Below, in pieces: positions 54,250 through 64,000 of a DNA stretch of 64,000 nucleotides. Every line of letters starts with the position of its first letter. Position 1 is the first letter of the stretch. The notes beneath the pieces are model-generated. The model was not told the origin of the DNA. It searched no databases and was given only the letters and a program-made list of their open reading frames with translations. Source of the DNA: Isoperla grammatica (Eukaryota > Arthropoda > Insecta > Plecoptera > Perlodidae); contig OX246747.1 in NCBI GenBank assembly GCA_945910005.1, positions 16,562,746 to 16,626,745 of the forward strand. The letters run 5' to 3'. The position numbers were made by a program, and so were the translations under genes.

Positions 54250-55234
54250 TAATACAACGACATAATTACTACTACAACGTTGGCTAAACTGTATTAACAT
54301 TTCTGCTCACAGCCCTCTTGATGAGTATTGTACTCAACAGGTGGTTCAAACGCGGTTTATTCAATTTATTCACATTTAAATAAAAACAAAATAATAAGAG
54401 TTTATATCATGCTAGAGCTGCCTGTATGATTACTAAAACAAATTGTTCGTGTCCTAATTGAAAAGTAAGGAGAAAGAAATAAGTACAGAGATTCAATCAA
54501 TTAATATTGGAAGCGCAGCGAATGAATGAATGGATGAATGAATTTCCTTAATTGGACTTGAACCAAGATTAATTTCGATTGAAAGATGTAAAGACGGATG
54601 CAGTATGCACACGACTAATCAAAGCTAACAAACTCGATTAGCCCAACTTTGTCAAAACCATAACCTCACTTTCGGAATATTATTTGGAGTACTGTCAATT
54701 TTTATTAGATGTACGTTAGCGTAACAAAACAAAACAAGTTTTCCCAAAGTTGGTGAGTTTTAGAAGGAGTTTCTATCAAAGTTGGCCAACCCACCAACCA
54801 TATCTTGCAATGCTATTTGGCATTTGAAAATAGTTGGCCAACAGATCAGTCGTGTGCACATCATGTCTATGGCCCATAGACATGATATGGTAAGACGGGG
54901 TAAAACCTTCTTTTGGTCACCTGGGTAAATATACACATAGTGTGCGTGTCCGCTTGGAAAGCGATCCAAAAAATGTTCTATTGAAATGTGGTGGCACGTA
55001 GGCCTACAGGAAAGAAGTGATGGGGAAAGGTGCCCAAAGTAGTGGAAACCGTGGAATGGTGTGTGGAAGTGGTAGAAATGTCGTGAAATACGTCGCGGAA
55101 GAGGAATGGGTGGCCATTAGTATCAGTTATGGTTGACATGAAACAAGTGTTACCAACCGTTGAAAGAACCCTAACCCCTCCCCTGACCTTGAACTATTAT
55201 GGGTTTCACTGCGAGCTGCGATCACCTCAGGGCC
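54250..55234. other. No gene seen
   Basis: Contains an AATG microsatellite at 54518-54543 and the perfect palindrome at 54860-54886. Nothing coding that I can support. Confidence 0.45.
54860..54886. repeat. Perfect 27-base palindrome
   Basis: ATCATGTCTATGG, one C, then CCATAGACATGAT. Arms of 13 bp with a one-base centre. Confidence 0.9.
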
Positions 55235-56076
55235 CATAGGCGCCGAGTACGGGGGGCGACGGGGCTCGAGCCCCCCCCCCCCCCCCCCCCCCCCCCCAGC
55301 TGTAACGCAGGGGGGGCGCCCCCTGAGGAGCTAACATGAGTTGGTTCTTCAAACAGTTACCAGTTTTGTTTGTTTGCTAAATGGGTCCTTCGAATTAATG
55401 CACATCGACAAATTGTGTCTCCCATATCATGTATTGTACATGAGAGTCTTCTTTCTTTTTATGGTGTGTCTTGGTTCTTTGACAGTCCATCTCGCTCGGC
55501 CCCCAGCGGCAAAAATTAGTTTTCTAACGATAATTTCGGAGAAAAACTGTCAATAGAGAGCAGTGCACTTATGAAGGAGCCTATAATTATAGGATTTCAC
55601 CTGACAGAGCTAGTATGTTCAATGTCAGCTTGGGTGAAGAAAATTATACTTCTTGAAAAGACTAACCCCTTCTCAGTAAAATCACCCTATCAATGCGTGG
55701 GTTGCAAAACCGTTCGTTTAGCCAGACCACGGATTTATAGGATCTTGTAAATAATGCATCATTGTACACATATATTCCTAGCCATGAAGTGTTTGTAATA
55801 GACAATTACAAAATTAATTCACATAATAGGTTAAAACTACAAAACAATGTTGGTGAAAGGTTAAAATAGAAGAATAAAATATCTTAATACTGGGTATTTT
55901 AATCTTTCCTTTCAAAATAATACCTCAGATCGCTTCTAAGGCCACCTGGATGGCAAAAGTACCCCAACAAAATTTTCCTCCGGCGGCTGGGGCCTCGCCC
56001 CTGACCCCAGACTTCCCACGCAGATACTGTTGATCGTAGGTTGAGCCCCTCCAAGAATCAAAACTCTGCGCCTATG
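55235..56076. mobile_element. hAT-like MITE with CATAGGCGC tips
   Basis: Left CATAGGCGCCGAGT with GGGGCTCGAGCCCCC, right complemented CATAGGCGCAGAGTTTTG with GGGGCTC, a common animal hAT-type terminus. It includes a 27-C run at 55271-55297. Flanking TSD not convincing. Confidence 0.65.
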
Positions 56077-56165
56077 CAGGCTACGAAAACTCGTTACTCT
56101 CACTAGCCCAGTACAGGCTGTACACCCCTTGAGTCCCTAGCAGAAGAGAAACATCGGGCTTTAAT

Positions 56166-56449
56166 AAGTCTGCAAAATTAGCCTATCATGCCTATTTTGA
56201 GGCCCATGTCCGATATGGACTACCGCTGTGGGGAAACTCGCCACAATCCAATTCAATATTTACAATTCAAAAAAGAGCAATACGAATTTTGGCAATATAG
56301 GATACACTCAATCATGTAAACCTGCATTTAAAAAACTTAACATATTAACATTCCCTAGCTTAATCATTTATGAAATACTCGCATTGACTTTAAAAAATAA
56401 AGATAACATTTTTACAAACTCCTTTATCAGGAGCTTTAAACCGATTTAA
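56166..56449 (+). pseudogene. LINE reverse transcriptase C-terminus
   Basis: AYFEAHVRYGLPLWGNSPQ and FTIQKRAIRILA, then after a frame change YTQSCKPAFKKLNILTFPSL, mark the post-RT region of a Jockey/CR1-like LINE. The copy is interrupted near 56420 by an AT-rich inverted-repeat block and its likely tail is AAATAAAAACAAACAAACAAAC near 56933-56956. Confidence 0.7.
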
Positions 56450-56758
56450 GTAAATCGTTTTAAGGGTTAAATCGGTTTAATGGTGTTGGTAAACACATCG
56501 ATTTAGCTAAAAACGGGTTAACTTTAGGTCACTTTTCAAAGTGACTTAGAACAGTTAAACCGATTTAATTTTACGTGATAAACACTTAAAACGGTTTAAG
56601 ACGCCATCTATCCCTTCTCCTAGCGGCAACTGAGTGTACTCTCAGTTTAAATCGGTTTAAGACGCCATTTTTAAGCCGAAATGTAAAACCCTTGATAAAC
56701 GTATCGACTTACGGAAATCGTTTTACCTTAAATCGACTTAAAAAGCCCTGATAAACGT
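56424..56758. mobile_element. Candidate MITE full of AAATCGGTTTAA motifs
   Basis: TTTATCAGGAGCTTTAAACC at the left and, complemented, TTTATCAGGGCTTTTTAAG at the right. At least five internal copies of TTAAACCGATTTAA or its variants. It interrupts the LINE relic. Confidence 0.55.
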
Positions 56759-56959
56759 AGTGGTTTATGTCTGTCATTTGATAATACTTAACATATTACA
56801 TGTGTACCTTGTTAATTAAGCTCTATAGTCTAGACATAGTTCATTTTTTACTTGTATAATTTAGACCTACTTGACAATTCATACTTTTGTATCATAAAAG
56901 CACAGTTGTCTGTGATAAAAGTCTACTAGATGCAAATAAAAACAAACAAACAAACCTTT

Positions 56960-57325
56960 CGTAATCCCGCGCTTCAGCGACGTCAAAATATAAACGGCTG
57001 TGGAAATTAGATCGTACAATGCAGTGGCGGTGCTTTACCGTGTCTGGCTCCAGCTCCACGTTTGTTTACATTTTGGCTAGGCATGTCGTAGGCCTAGGGC
57101 CTGGACAAATTTGTTTATTTACTTTTGTTCTTAAGGGCGCATAGGCCAAAATTACCTATTCATTCGACTTTGTAGGTTCCTTTTCAACCTTCCGGTGTTA
57201 CTTCTGAAAATAATCTAGTTCGTTGCTGTCTTGTTCTTGTAGGCCTAGGTCACAATGCCTAGGGGCCTACCTAGGCCCTAGGCATTGTGTTTAAAATCCG
57301 TATTTTAAACTCAATGCCTAGGCCT
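56960..57325. other. TAGGCC-rich spacer
   Basis: No gene. It contains the palindrome at 57251-57289 and, directly after it, GTTTAAAATCCGTATTTTAAAC. Confidence 0.45.
57251..57289. repeat. Palindrome CACAATGCCTAGGG
   Basis: CACAATGCCTAGGG and CCCTAGGCATTGTG, 14-bp arms around an 11-base TAGG-containing centre. Confidence 0.85.
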
Positions 57326-57327
57326 AG

Positions 57328-57975
57328 CCCGTGTCGAAGTGCATGTTTGTGTGTAGCGACCATTTCAAGGCAGAAGATTTCTTTTTCTGTGGTATCTGTA
57401 AGTAAAACACAGTACATATATAACGATATTTCACTAGGCCTAGGCCCTAGAACATTTTTTCCCCCAATTTCGGCGCGAGGACTAAAGCAGTACATGTAGG
57501 CCTACTAACTGGTGTGAAGTTGGCTCCCGGCTCTTGGTACTTGGTAGGCCTAGATAGGTTTACTTGTAGGTGTTTTGGTGGCTACGGCTAGGCCTAGGCC
57601 TACCTCATAGAGAAATAAAACGGGCTAGGCCTACCTGTGCTTCGGCCCACATACGACCTAGACTCTCATAATGCAGGTAGGTCTAGGCCTAGGCTAGGCC
57701 TACCAATAGAACTATCATATCTGAACTAGGCCTAGGGCCTACGGCCTGAGACAGCTAGCCTAAGATTTTTCATATTTTTAGATGTTGCTTTTACACCGAA
57801 ACGGAGACGGTTGAAACGGACATCATGCAAATTAGGACCAACCCGAATGTGTGAAAAGCCTGCTTCATCTGAGAACTTGATTTCAAAAAGAAACCGAACC
57901 AATCGGGCAGATGTCAAGCGATTGTGTCAAGTCACTCCAGTCACATCAATTCATGGACCTAAGTTATTTCTTTAA
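57328..57975 (+). pseudogene. THAP-domain fragment, two exons
   Basis: Exon 57328-57397 reads PVSKCMFVCSDHFKAEDFFFCGI and ends at a strong donor (GTAAGT). The exon at 57782-57975, after TTTTTAG, continues in phase with VAFTPKRRRLKRTSCK and ends KLFL with TAA at 57973. CSDHF followed by RRRLK is the second half of a THAP zinc finger, a DNA-binding domain found in P-element transposases and host regulators. The N-terminal Cys pair is not found upstream, so this may be a truncated gene or have an unrecognised first exon. Confidence 0.5.
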
Positions 57976-58607
57976 TCTTTTGGAGAAATTGAAACAACAT
58001 TTAAAGTAGCTGTGTAATGGCAGTCTTACTGTCTTCCCACTCAAATTGACCTGGCTAAAAATTAAAACGTTTACATGTTAAAACTGAAAACCATCGACAG
58101 GCACCCGTAGGCGGCGATAATGTGACCGATGAGGCTAGGTAATCTACTTCATTTGTTTAGGGCTCTAGGCCTTTCAGCAACGAACGTTTGCCTATCTCTA
58201 GAACATTGGTGAAGGTAGGGTTAAGTGGTAGGGATCTTACACCGGGGGTCTACCGTAATGTAACCAGCTACAGTATGCGTATTTCACAGCCTATGCATTG
58301 TAGGCCTATAGCAAGCGGCAGTCCGTCTAAAGAAAAATTGAACAAGACTTAGGCTATGTGTTTGAGATCGAGAACTCGTAGGGTAGGTAGGCCTATTCAA
58401 GGTCTTCAACAGGCCTAGACTTTTAGATTTGTATTTGTAGCGTCTATCTCAACGATAGGTGCTAGGCCTAGATAGCCTATAGATACAAAGCTTCTAGCAA
58501 TGGGTCTAGGCCTGACCTGTCCTTCTTTGCCAACCGTACATTGAACTGGTGGAGAAACCACCGATGAATGGGTTTACAAATTGCAATCGATCTTGTTTTA
58601 ATTTCAG
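57976..58607. other. No gene seen
   Basis: Unassigned sequence with scattered TAGGCC motifs, ending in a plausible acceptor (TTTTAATTTCAG) for the next exon. Confidence 0.4.
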
Positions 58608-58753
58608 ATTGGAAGCAGCTAGCTGTGCAGCTATGGATGAAAACGTGCTCATCGAAGTGAAGCAAGAGTGTTGCGTACCTGACGAAGAGCTCTACTTGTC
58701 TGACGTCGTCAAGACAGAGGTTCCCGTTTACGAGGGGAGCGATGGACTTAGAG
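58608..58753 (+). CDS. Start exon, zinc-finger-gene-like
   Basis: After the acceptor TTAATTTCAG, an ATG at 58633 opens MDENVLIEVKQECCVPDEE, then VVKTEVPVYEGSDGLR, and reaches a consensus donor (AGAG then GTGAGCC) at 58754. Short exons with VKQE and VKTE motifs often begin C2H2 zinc-finger genes in invertebrates. No zinc-finger exon is seen in the next 5 kb on this strand, so either the introns are long or the gene is broken. Confidence 0.45.
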
Positions 58754-59937
58754 GTGAGCCTTTATATAGCCTGGGTCCACTGGTGTCTGAAACAAGCCTT
58801 AAGACTATTCCAGAGCCCGTGTTGTCACTTGATTAGCGCTAGTGTGCTTGGCGAGTATAACAGTTCCGCTGTTGTATCGGCAATAGGCTGCTGGTAGTTC
58901 ACCGTTTTCCACGAAGAACGCGCTACAAAAAACAATATCCGCGGTTTGTTCGAAATTGTATCACAACGTTTCCGGCAGCCCGGTGTCGGCTTCTGTGCAG
59001 CGAGCGCGGAGATGACCTTGGGGCGAAGGATTCGATTACAGCGGCGTCTGCCAATGTTATCGCTACTCGCTTGTCTCGAGCGCGCATGTTAGTTAGACAA
59101 ATACAATGGATCATTCATACAGTTCAATTCTCATTTCACTTCATTCTTTTTTTATATATTTGACAGGCTATCTAGGTGATTGGTAATCCAGAGTTGCTAT
59201 TATTTGTTTTAAACTTTATTTTTATGTATTCAACGGACATATTATTTATATTATTTATATCCGAAGGCGTATTTATCCAGTGTATGCAAAGTACCAGTAT
59301 ATTAAAACTTTAAAAGCAAAGGGCAATACAAAACAACATAATTATTAACATCCAAGATGGTAAATCAACATGTACTTCCGAACCATTCATGCTAGCGATA
59401 TTTCAAAGATGCAATGCCAAAGCTTTGAACCAATCTAAAATATGCCCAATGATCATATGTCCGCAAGCGCAAGTAAATCACATGACGATGCACTTTGTTA
59501 TGAATCAATACAACACAATCGCAAGTAACCTCTCAGAAGCCGTGTTATACAACACGACACATGCAGATGAGTGGCTTAAGTGGTCTTTTTCTTACTTTTG
59601 TCCTTGGCAGTGATACATAGGATAGGATTGAAGGAAAATCTTTAGATTTAAATAAGGGTGTTTTTTATTTTTGTATGTGACCTGCCATATTTTGTTGTGA
59701 AACCCCGTAATATAAGCCGGTTACAAAACTAGGTCGGCTTTAAATATTTAGTATTGAATAAAATAAAATATGTAGGTATTTTCCTAATTATATATAATAA
59801 TGAAGATATATAGTAATGTCATATAATAAGTAAAAGTTTCGTTTTGTAACACCGTAATATAAGACCACGAATCGGCCGTAAATACATAGGATGAAGAAAT
59901 TTTAAATTAGTTGTTTTTGCTGGCTTTAGAGAAATAT
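58754..59937. other. No gene seen; diverged tandem block
   Basis: Around 59700 and 59850 two similar phrases (CCCCGTAATATAAG and ACACCGTAATATAAG) with following CGGC-TTAAATA suggest an old tandem of about 150 bp; a third trace is at 61176. The 74-codon frame at 59389 has no resemblance. Confidence 0.4.
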
Positions 59938-59945
59938 ATAAAAAC

Positions 59946-61150
59946 TAGGGGTGTGCGAGTAGCACTTTTCCAAATCGAGTCGAGTTCGAGTTCGAGTAGT
60001 AAATAACTCGCGAGTTTCGAGTCGAGTTTCGAGTAGTGCCTGAATATAATAAAAATATACAGGAAAGGAATAACTACCGGTAGAGGACTAGGCAGACTAG
60101 ACCTAGGACCCCATCTAAGCTACCGCCGAGTTCACCTAGGCTAGGCCTTGGCCTAAAAGCTGTCCCTGGGGCCAGGCCTAAAACCATATTCTGTAATTTG
60201 TTCAATATTATTGTCTCCCTAGGCCTAAGGCTCAAACGATGCTAGATTCTGCCAACTGGGTCTAGGCCTACGTGATCTAGACAAGGAAAGTACTAAGGCT
60301 TGGCCTAGGTCTTGGGATAGGCTAGGGCTATGCTCGAAGCATGGCCAAATGCTAGGCCTAGGACTAGGCCTAGGCCTACACTGTACACGGGGACCTGGCA
60401 CAGGAGAAAGACAAATAAGGAGAAACAATAGAACTACAGTGTAATCTGTTTTGCAGATGGGTTGTCAGATGGCCACTTTTGTTTTTGTGAGACCATGTTG
60501 GCGAGATTTTCCCCATTTTGAGGTTAATAATGCAAAGATTACATTTTGAACTTAAGTTGTACGGAACGTTTTAAAAATGATTCCAAATACTTGATGATCA
60601 GTAGGGAATATAATATCTTTGATGATTAGGTACTTTTAGGTCTAGGGCCTAGGCCTAGGCCTAGGAGGGCCTAGGCCTAGGAGGGCCTAGGCCTAGGAGG
60701 GCCTAGGCCTATGCTAGGCCTAGGCTCTTTGAACATAGTAGGCCTATGCGTCAGCGATCTCGTAGGCCTAGGCTCTCGAAGATTCCCTTCAATTTATTGG
60801 CTGCCACTTCTACAAAATCCACACTTCGTTCACAAAAAACGCAGACACTTTTTGCGAATTTGCGTAAGTATATGCCTAATAAGCGTCGTCTGCGCGGTCT
60901 GCGTGTATCGATCTGCTCGATAATGATCGATAGGTCGCTTTTTCTTCAAAGTCGATTATAAAATCGATACTTAAGCTATTTTTGGATACTAGCGCTACCT
61001 ATTGGCGGTATTTTTAACCAGTTGAATACGGCGGCTCAGTCGATCAAAACTACTCGAACTCGACTCGTTTTTCATGAAAAACTCGATCACCTCGAGTCGA
61101 GTAGTAACTACTCGACCGAACTCGACTTTTCGAGTACTCGCACAGCCCTA
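59946..61150. mobile_element. hAT MITE, 1205 bp (TSD ATAAAAAC)
   Basis: ATAAAAAC at 59938-59945 and 61151-61158, perfect. Tips TAGGGGTGTGCGAGT and, complemented, TAGGGCTGTGCGAGT. Ends carry runs of CGAGTCGAGTTCGAG. The interior is full of TAGGCCTA arrays. No transposase. Confidence 0.92.
60640..60722. repeat. GGCCTAGGCCTAGGAG minisatellite
   Basis: At least three units of AGGGCCTAGGCCTAGG flanked by plain CCTAGGCCTAGG, inside the hAT MITE. Confidence 0.85.
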
Positions 61151-61671
61151 ATAAAAACACAAGTGGAAGTGAAACCCCGTATTATTGACCAGTAACGAAC
61201 GACCAATAATAGAATATAGAACGTCAGTCACAGGACAGGAAGCACTGGTTCCCACTGTTCCAATTATCTTATAAAATGTAGATGGTCCAAACATAAGCAA
61301 ATTACGTGCATAGTAGCACTTTAAAAATAGGCATAAAATAATGTGATTCAATATGCATTATTAGCGAAGTGAGCTGAGAGTGAAGTCAGAACAGTAATTA
61401 TTTAGTATTCATAGTGGGCACTCAACGGTATTGAACAACGGTATTTGACGAACGCAGGCGACAGAAGTGTGCACTGAAAAAAATTGCGAAAACTGTGCAT
61501 CTAGTCATTCTTCGAGTGCGTAAACAGTAAACACTGATCCAAAAGTGAGTCTGTGGACTCGCAACAGGCCAGTAAAACATCGTAAATCACCTCGAAACGC
61601 GTAGCCATTGGGTTCCCAAACATGAAACAGCGATACGTCAGGGCGTGAGAGAACACCGCGAGTATTATTAT

Positions 61672-62027
61672 TAGTGATGCTATGACAAATTCATCCCTAT
61701 CGATAATTGCATTTTTTTTTTTTAATATCGGGATTATATCGTGAGCATTTTTATTATCGTGATGTCGGTAATGTCGAAAAATCGTCCAGAACAGAGAAAT
61801 GTTCTATAATTGCAAGTACTATACGATCTGCTGCCGTTGGCGTGGCGGGTCAGATTACTTTGCCACGGACGCCGCGATAAGTTGACAACTACGACCGTAA
61901 CATGACAGGTTATCGATGCATCACTATATTCAGCAGGGCATAGTGATATCGTTGATTATCGTGATACGACACTGAATCTTTATCGTGTTATCGTATCGAT
62001 CGATTATGATTATCGTCCGCATCACTA
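61672..62027. mobile_element. Candidate MITE with TAGTGATGC tips
   Basis: TAGTGATGC and GCATCACTA are perfect 9-bp inverted ends. The interior repeats TTATCGTGAT and ATCGATAATT. No TSD found next to the tips. Confidence 0.55.
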
Positions 62028-62362
62028 GATTACACGCACAATACGTCAGAAAATAGTCAAACTTCGTAACTCTAAACCTTGTTCTCACAGAAAGTGCACA
62101 CACAAATGTTTTATAATTATATTATACACAATACTAATTTAGAACAATTGCGAACCTTCTGTCACCGAATGTATGTGTGAGAAGTCGATAAAATAATGAC
62201 TGCACTAATTGTGTAAACACTTGCACACAATATAAGTAATCTATTAATATAATGTAGCGTAAAATTTACAAATACAATCTTTAGTTTCTCCTTCTTTATG
62301 AAATTCAAACAATGCTTTGAACTGTAACATTAATTCCGTTTTGTATGTTGCCCTTTGGGTGT
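62028..62362. other. AT-rich spacer
   Basis: Probably 3' flank of the nuclease exon on the minus strand. Nothing else seen. Confidence 0.4.
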
Positions 62363-62665
62363 TTATTTCGCTTCCATAGATGTTGTTCTTTTCTGTTTAA
62401 TTTCTAGAGGCCGCTTCTTCTTTCTATCTAGTTCCACCTGTGCTTCCTGAATACTGACAGGTTCCCTAACGCGCTGGCCTCTAGGGATGCGAGGATCTGC
62501 TAATTCTGGCAGAATGCAGTGCATATAAAAGTCCCTGAGTTTAGAAAACATTACATCTGTCCACAGTTGTTCATCAAGAAGAATTCTCTCTACAAAGAAG
62601 TCGTTTGTGCAGTAAACTATGAAGTCACAATAAGACTTCATAGTAATGGCCAATTGTCCTTGTAC
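62363..62665 (-). CDS. Terminal exon of a YqaJ-type nuclease protein
   Basis: On the minus strand, after an acceptor (CTATCAACAG), the frame reads VQGQLAITMKSYCDFIVYC, FFVERILLDEQLW, MHCILPELADPR and ends SMEAK with TAA at 62363. QGQLAI...CDFIVY...VERI is the end of a YqaJ-like (lambda-exonuclease-fold) domain, here followed by a Lys-rich tail. Upstream exons with the catalytic residues are not recognised in the window, apart from a possible exon at 63838. Such genes are multi-copy in invertebrates and may be transposon-linked; the SAP fragment at 33132 may be the other end of a related gene. Confidence 0.6.
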   Translation of the reverse strand, partial: VQGQLAITMKSYCDFIVYCTNDFFVERILLDEQLWTDVMFSKLRDFYMHCILPELADPRIPRGQRVREPVSIQEAQVELDRKKKRPLEIKQKRTTSMEAK

Positions 62666-62701
62666 CTGTTGATAGGAAATAAAACAGTTAATTCCAAATA
62701 A

Positions 62702-63837
62702 TTATTTTTTTTTTTTAGTTGAGTTTTGTTGCTTTTTTTTGCAGTAAACGCGTTTGTAATAGACCTCTCAAATGAAAAGACCCATTTTTAGGAGTGAAAC
62801 AAGGTTGCAAATACAACAATATTACACTGTTTAAAACTAATTTATTATGAAATACAAAATATGAAATATAAAGTTATAGTTATTTATTGGCAGTTTGACT
62901 TTGAATGGTGGCCTTGGCCCTTGAGTTCTTTGTTCCTTGTTAAGTTTTAATTATAGTTCTTTGTTTTGTTCTTTTATCGTTTTATATTTGTTTTATAGTT
63001 TTTAAGTTTTAAATCATAGTTCAATGCACACGTTTTATAGTTCATAATTCTTTGTTCGTAAAGTCTTTGTTCGTAAAATCTTTGTTTATAAGTTTGAGAT
63101 CATGATCTTTTATTATACGTTACGGTTTGTTGTAGTTCGAAGTTGTAGTTGTAGTTCTGTAGTTGTTGTTGTAGATGAATGCCTAGACTTGAGGCATGTT
63201 GAACCGGACCCGTGGACTAGGTTCCTGCCTGGTCCTGGAGACGCCTCGCTGCTGCTCCGGACACACACGTCTGGTCACGGGTGGTACTGTTGGCTGTCTT
63301 TGTGTCTTGGTCCGTTCTGGAATGTTTTGAAATCTTCGGGGTGACGTGGGGTGGGGGTGTAACTGTTTTGATTGGTTTGTCGCGTTGTTGCTAGGCAAAG
63401 TTGCGTAATGCGTTCGCACACGTGTGAGCTTGCTACGCACTTGGTGCACTTGATACTTCCTATTTCACAATCTTTGATATTAAACTTGTGTGGTCACTGT
63501 TCGATTTGAGGGTTCTTTTGTTTGAAACACATACGCATCATCACACATGTGCACTGTCCGTATAGTCCATTCGAAAAACATGTGTCATAACTATTTGTCA
63601 AAACTGTCAGAATGTGAATTGTCAAACTTGCCGAAAAACAAACAATAAACCTTAAATACTAATAATATGAATAACTAATGTCATGGAATGTCAGGTTGGC
63701 ACACTGTACTGCCACACGTTGGGGGGGGGGGGGGGGGGGGAGACTGCAATGTATATAGGCGGCAATGTTCTTTAGACGTTTTATGTTATTTTGTTATACT
63801 ACTTTATGTAAGCAATGCTGTATTAAAAAAATAATAC
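62702..63837. other. No gene seen; T-rich repeats and a poly-G run
   Basis: GTTTTATAGTT-like phrases recur at 62930-63120, GTAGTTGTAGTT at 63132-63175, and a 20-G run is at 63721-63740. Confidence 0.4.
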
Positions 63838-64000
63838 CTTTTCGAAACCAAAGGAAGCGATGGATCGTACTCGGATTCAGACTTGCCTTCTGAGCCATGA
63901 GAAGAACTTGATTGAGAAGACTGACAGGGTGTTGCCATGTATTTTGAATGTATGCCTGATGTACCTGGCTGAGGGGACATTTCAGATACACGTGGCGCGA
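63838..64000 (-). CDS. Possible Ser-rich exon, open at right edge
   Basis: On the minus strand a frame open from the window edge reads SEMSPQPGTSGIHSKYM, QSSQSSSSHGSEGKSESEYD, and ends at a donor (AAAAG then GTATT). It could be an upstream exon of the gene whose last exon is at 62363-62665. Low complexity and a second open frame make it weak. Confidence 0.3.

Noticed and set aside
63102..63449. Overlapping 80-88 codon frames on both strands
   Set aside because: Low-complexity GTT/GTAG repeats and no domain motif.
1..64000. tRNA, rRNA or CRISPR arrays
   Set aside because: No cloverleaf, rRNA core or spaced direct-repeat array was recognised; the repeats seen are minisatellites, MITEs and inverted repeats.

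Overview
This window reads as a gene-poor, transposon-saturated stretch of an animal genome, probably a marine invertebrate. Seen directly: GT-AG introns, AATAAA signals, no operons, AT-rich spacers, and nearly every recognisable protein belonging to a eukaryotic transposable element (Ty3/Gypsy, LINE, Penelope-like, hAT, piggyBac). The palindrome TAGGCCTA and its concatemers are strikingly over-represented, especially at 52.9-60.8 kb. I associate that with echinoderm-like genomes, but this is only an impression, not a species call.

Layout. 1-5.4 kb: a LINE endonuclease relic, the 5' end of an LTR element (putative LTR, tRNA-Ser-type primer site, gag start), and a hAT transposase relic split by a 720-bp non-autonomous hAT element with 8-bp target-site duplications (TSDs). 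5.4-10.7 kb: an intact Gypsy element with identical 180-bp LTRs, a 5-bp TSD and one 1525-residue Gag-Pol frame. 10.7-17.2 kb: LINE endonuclease and ORF1 relics, two relics of an unusual transposase-like family (motifs DFSENF, SDGxxxQYK, HGKGxxDGxGGxxKR), and the 3' half of a Penelope-like element. 17.9-22.5 kb: hAT relics interrupted by a 3.8-kb hAT-bounded insertion, which itself carries a giant foldback with arms of about 1.3-1.5 kb around another copy of that transposase-like family. 22.5-30.1 kb: LINE 3' end, a spliced Myb/SANT-like gene with a poly-A-tract frameshift, another hAT pseudogene, and a third copy of the unusual transposase.

30.1-48.3 kb is one old LINE blown apart by nested insertions: a 747-bp inverted-repeat element; a SAP-domain gene fragment that itself carries a hAT MITE (small non-autonomous element); and an 11-kb Penelope-like complex. 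The complex is bounded by a 13-bp TSD and holds three units: two tandem on the minus strand and one inverted, meeting head to head. Its first unit is split by a piggyBac-type element (TTAA TSD), and its second by a 4.38-kb hAT element with an intact four-exon transposase gene of 753 codons. 48.7-51.4 kb and 59.9-61.2 kb carry hAT MITEs with 8-bp TSDs, one nested in another. 52.7-64 kb contains the only candidates for host-like exons: a minus-strand first exon, a THAP-domain fragment, a start exon resembling those of zinc-finger genes, and a YqaJ-type nuclease exon.

The nesting gives a relative chronology: LINE first, then the SAP fragment and the Penelope complex, then the piggyBac, hAT and MITE insertions. 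The Gypsy element (identical LTRs) and the 40.7-45.1 kb hAT element look youngest. All identity statements are by eye; no alignment or database search was run.
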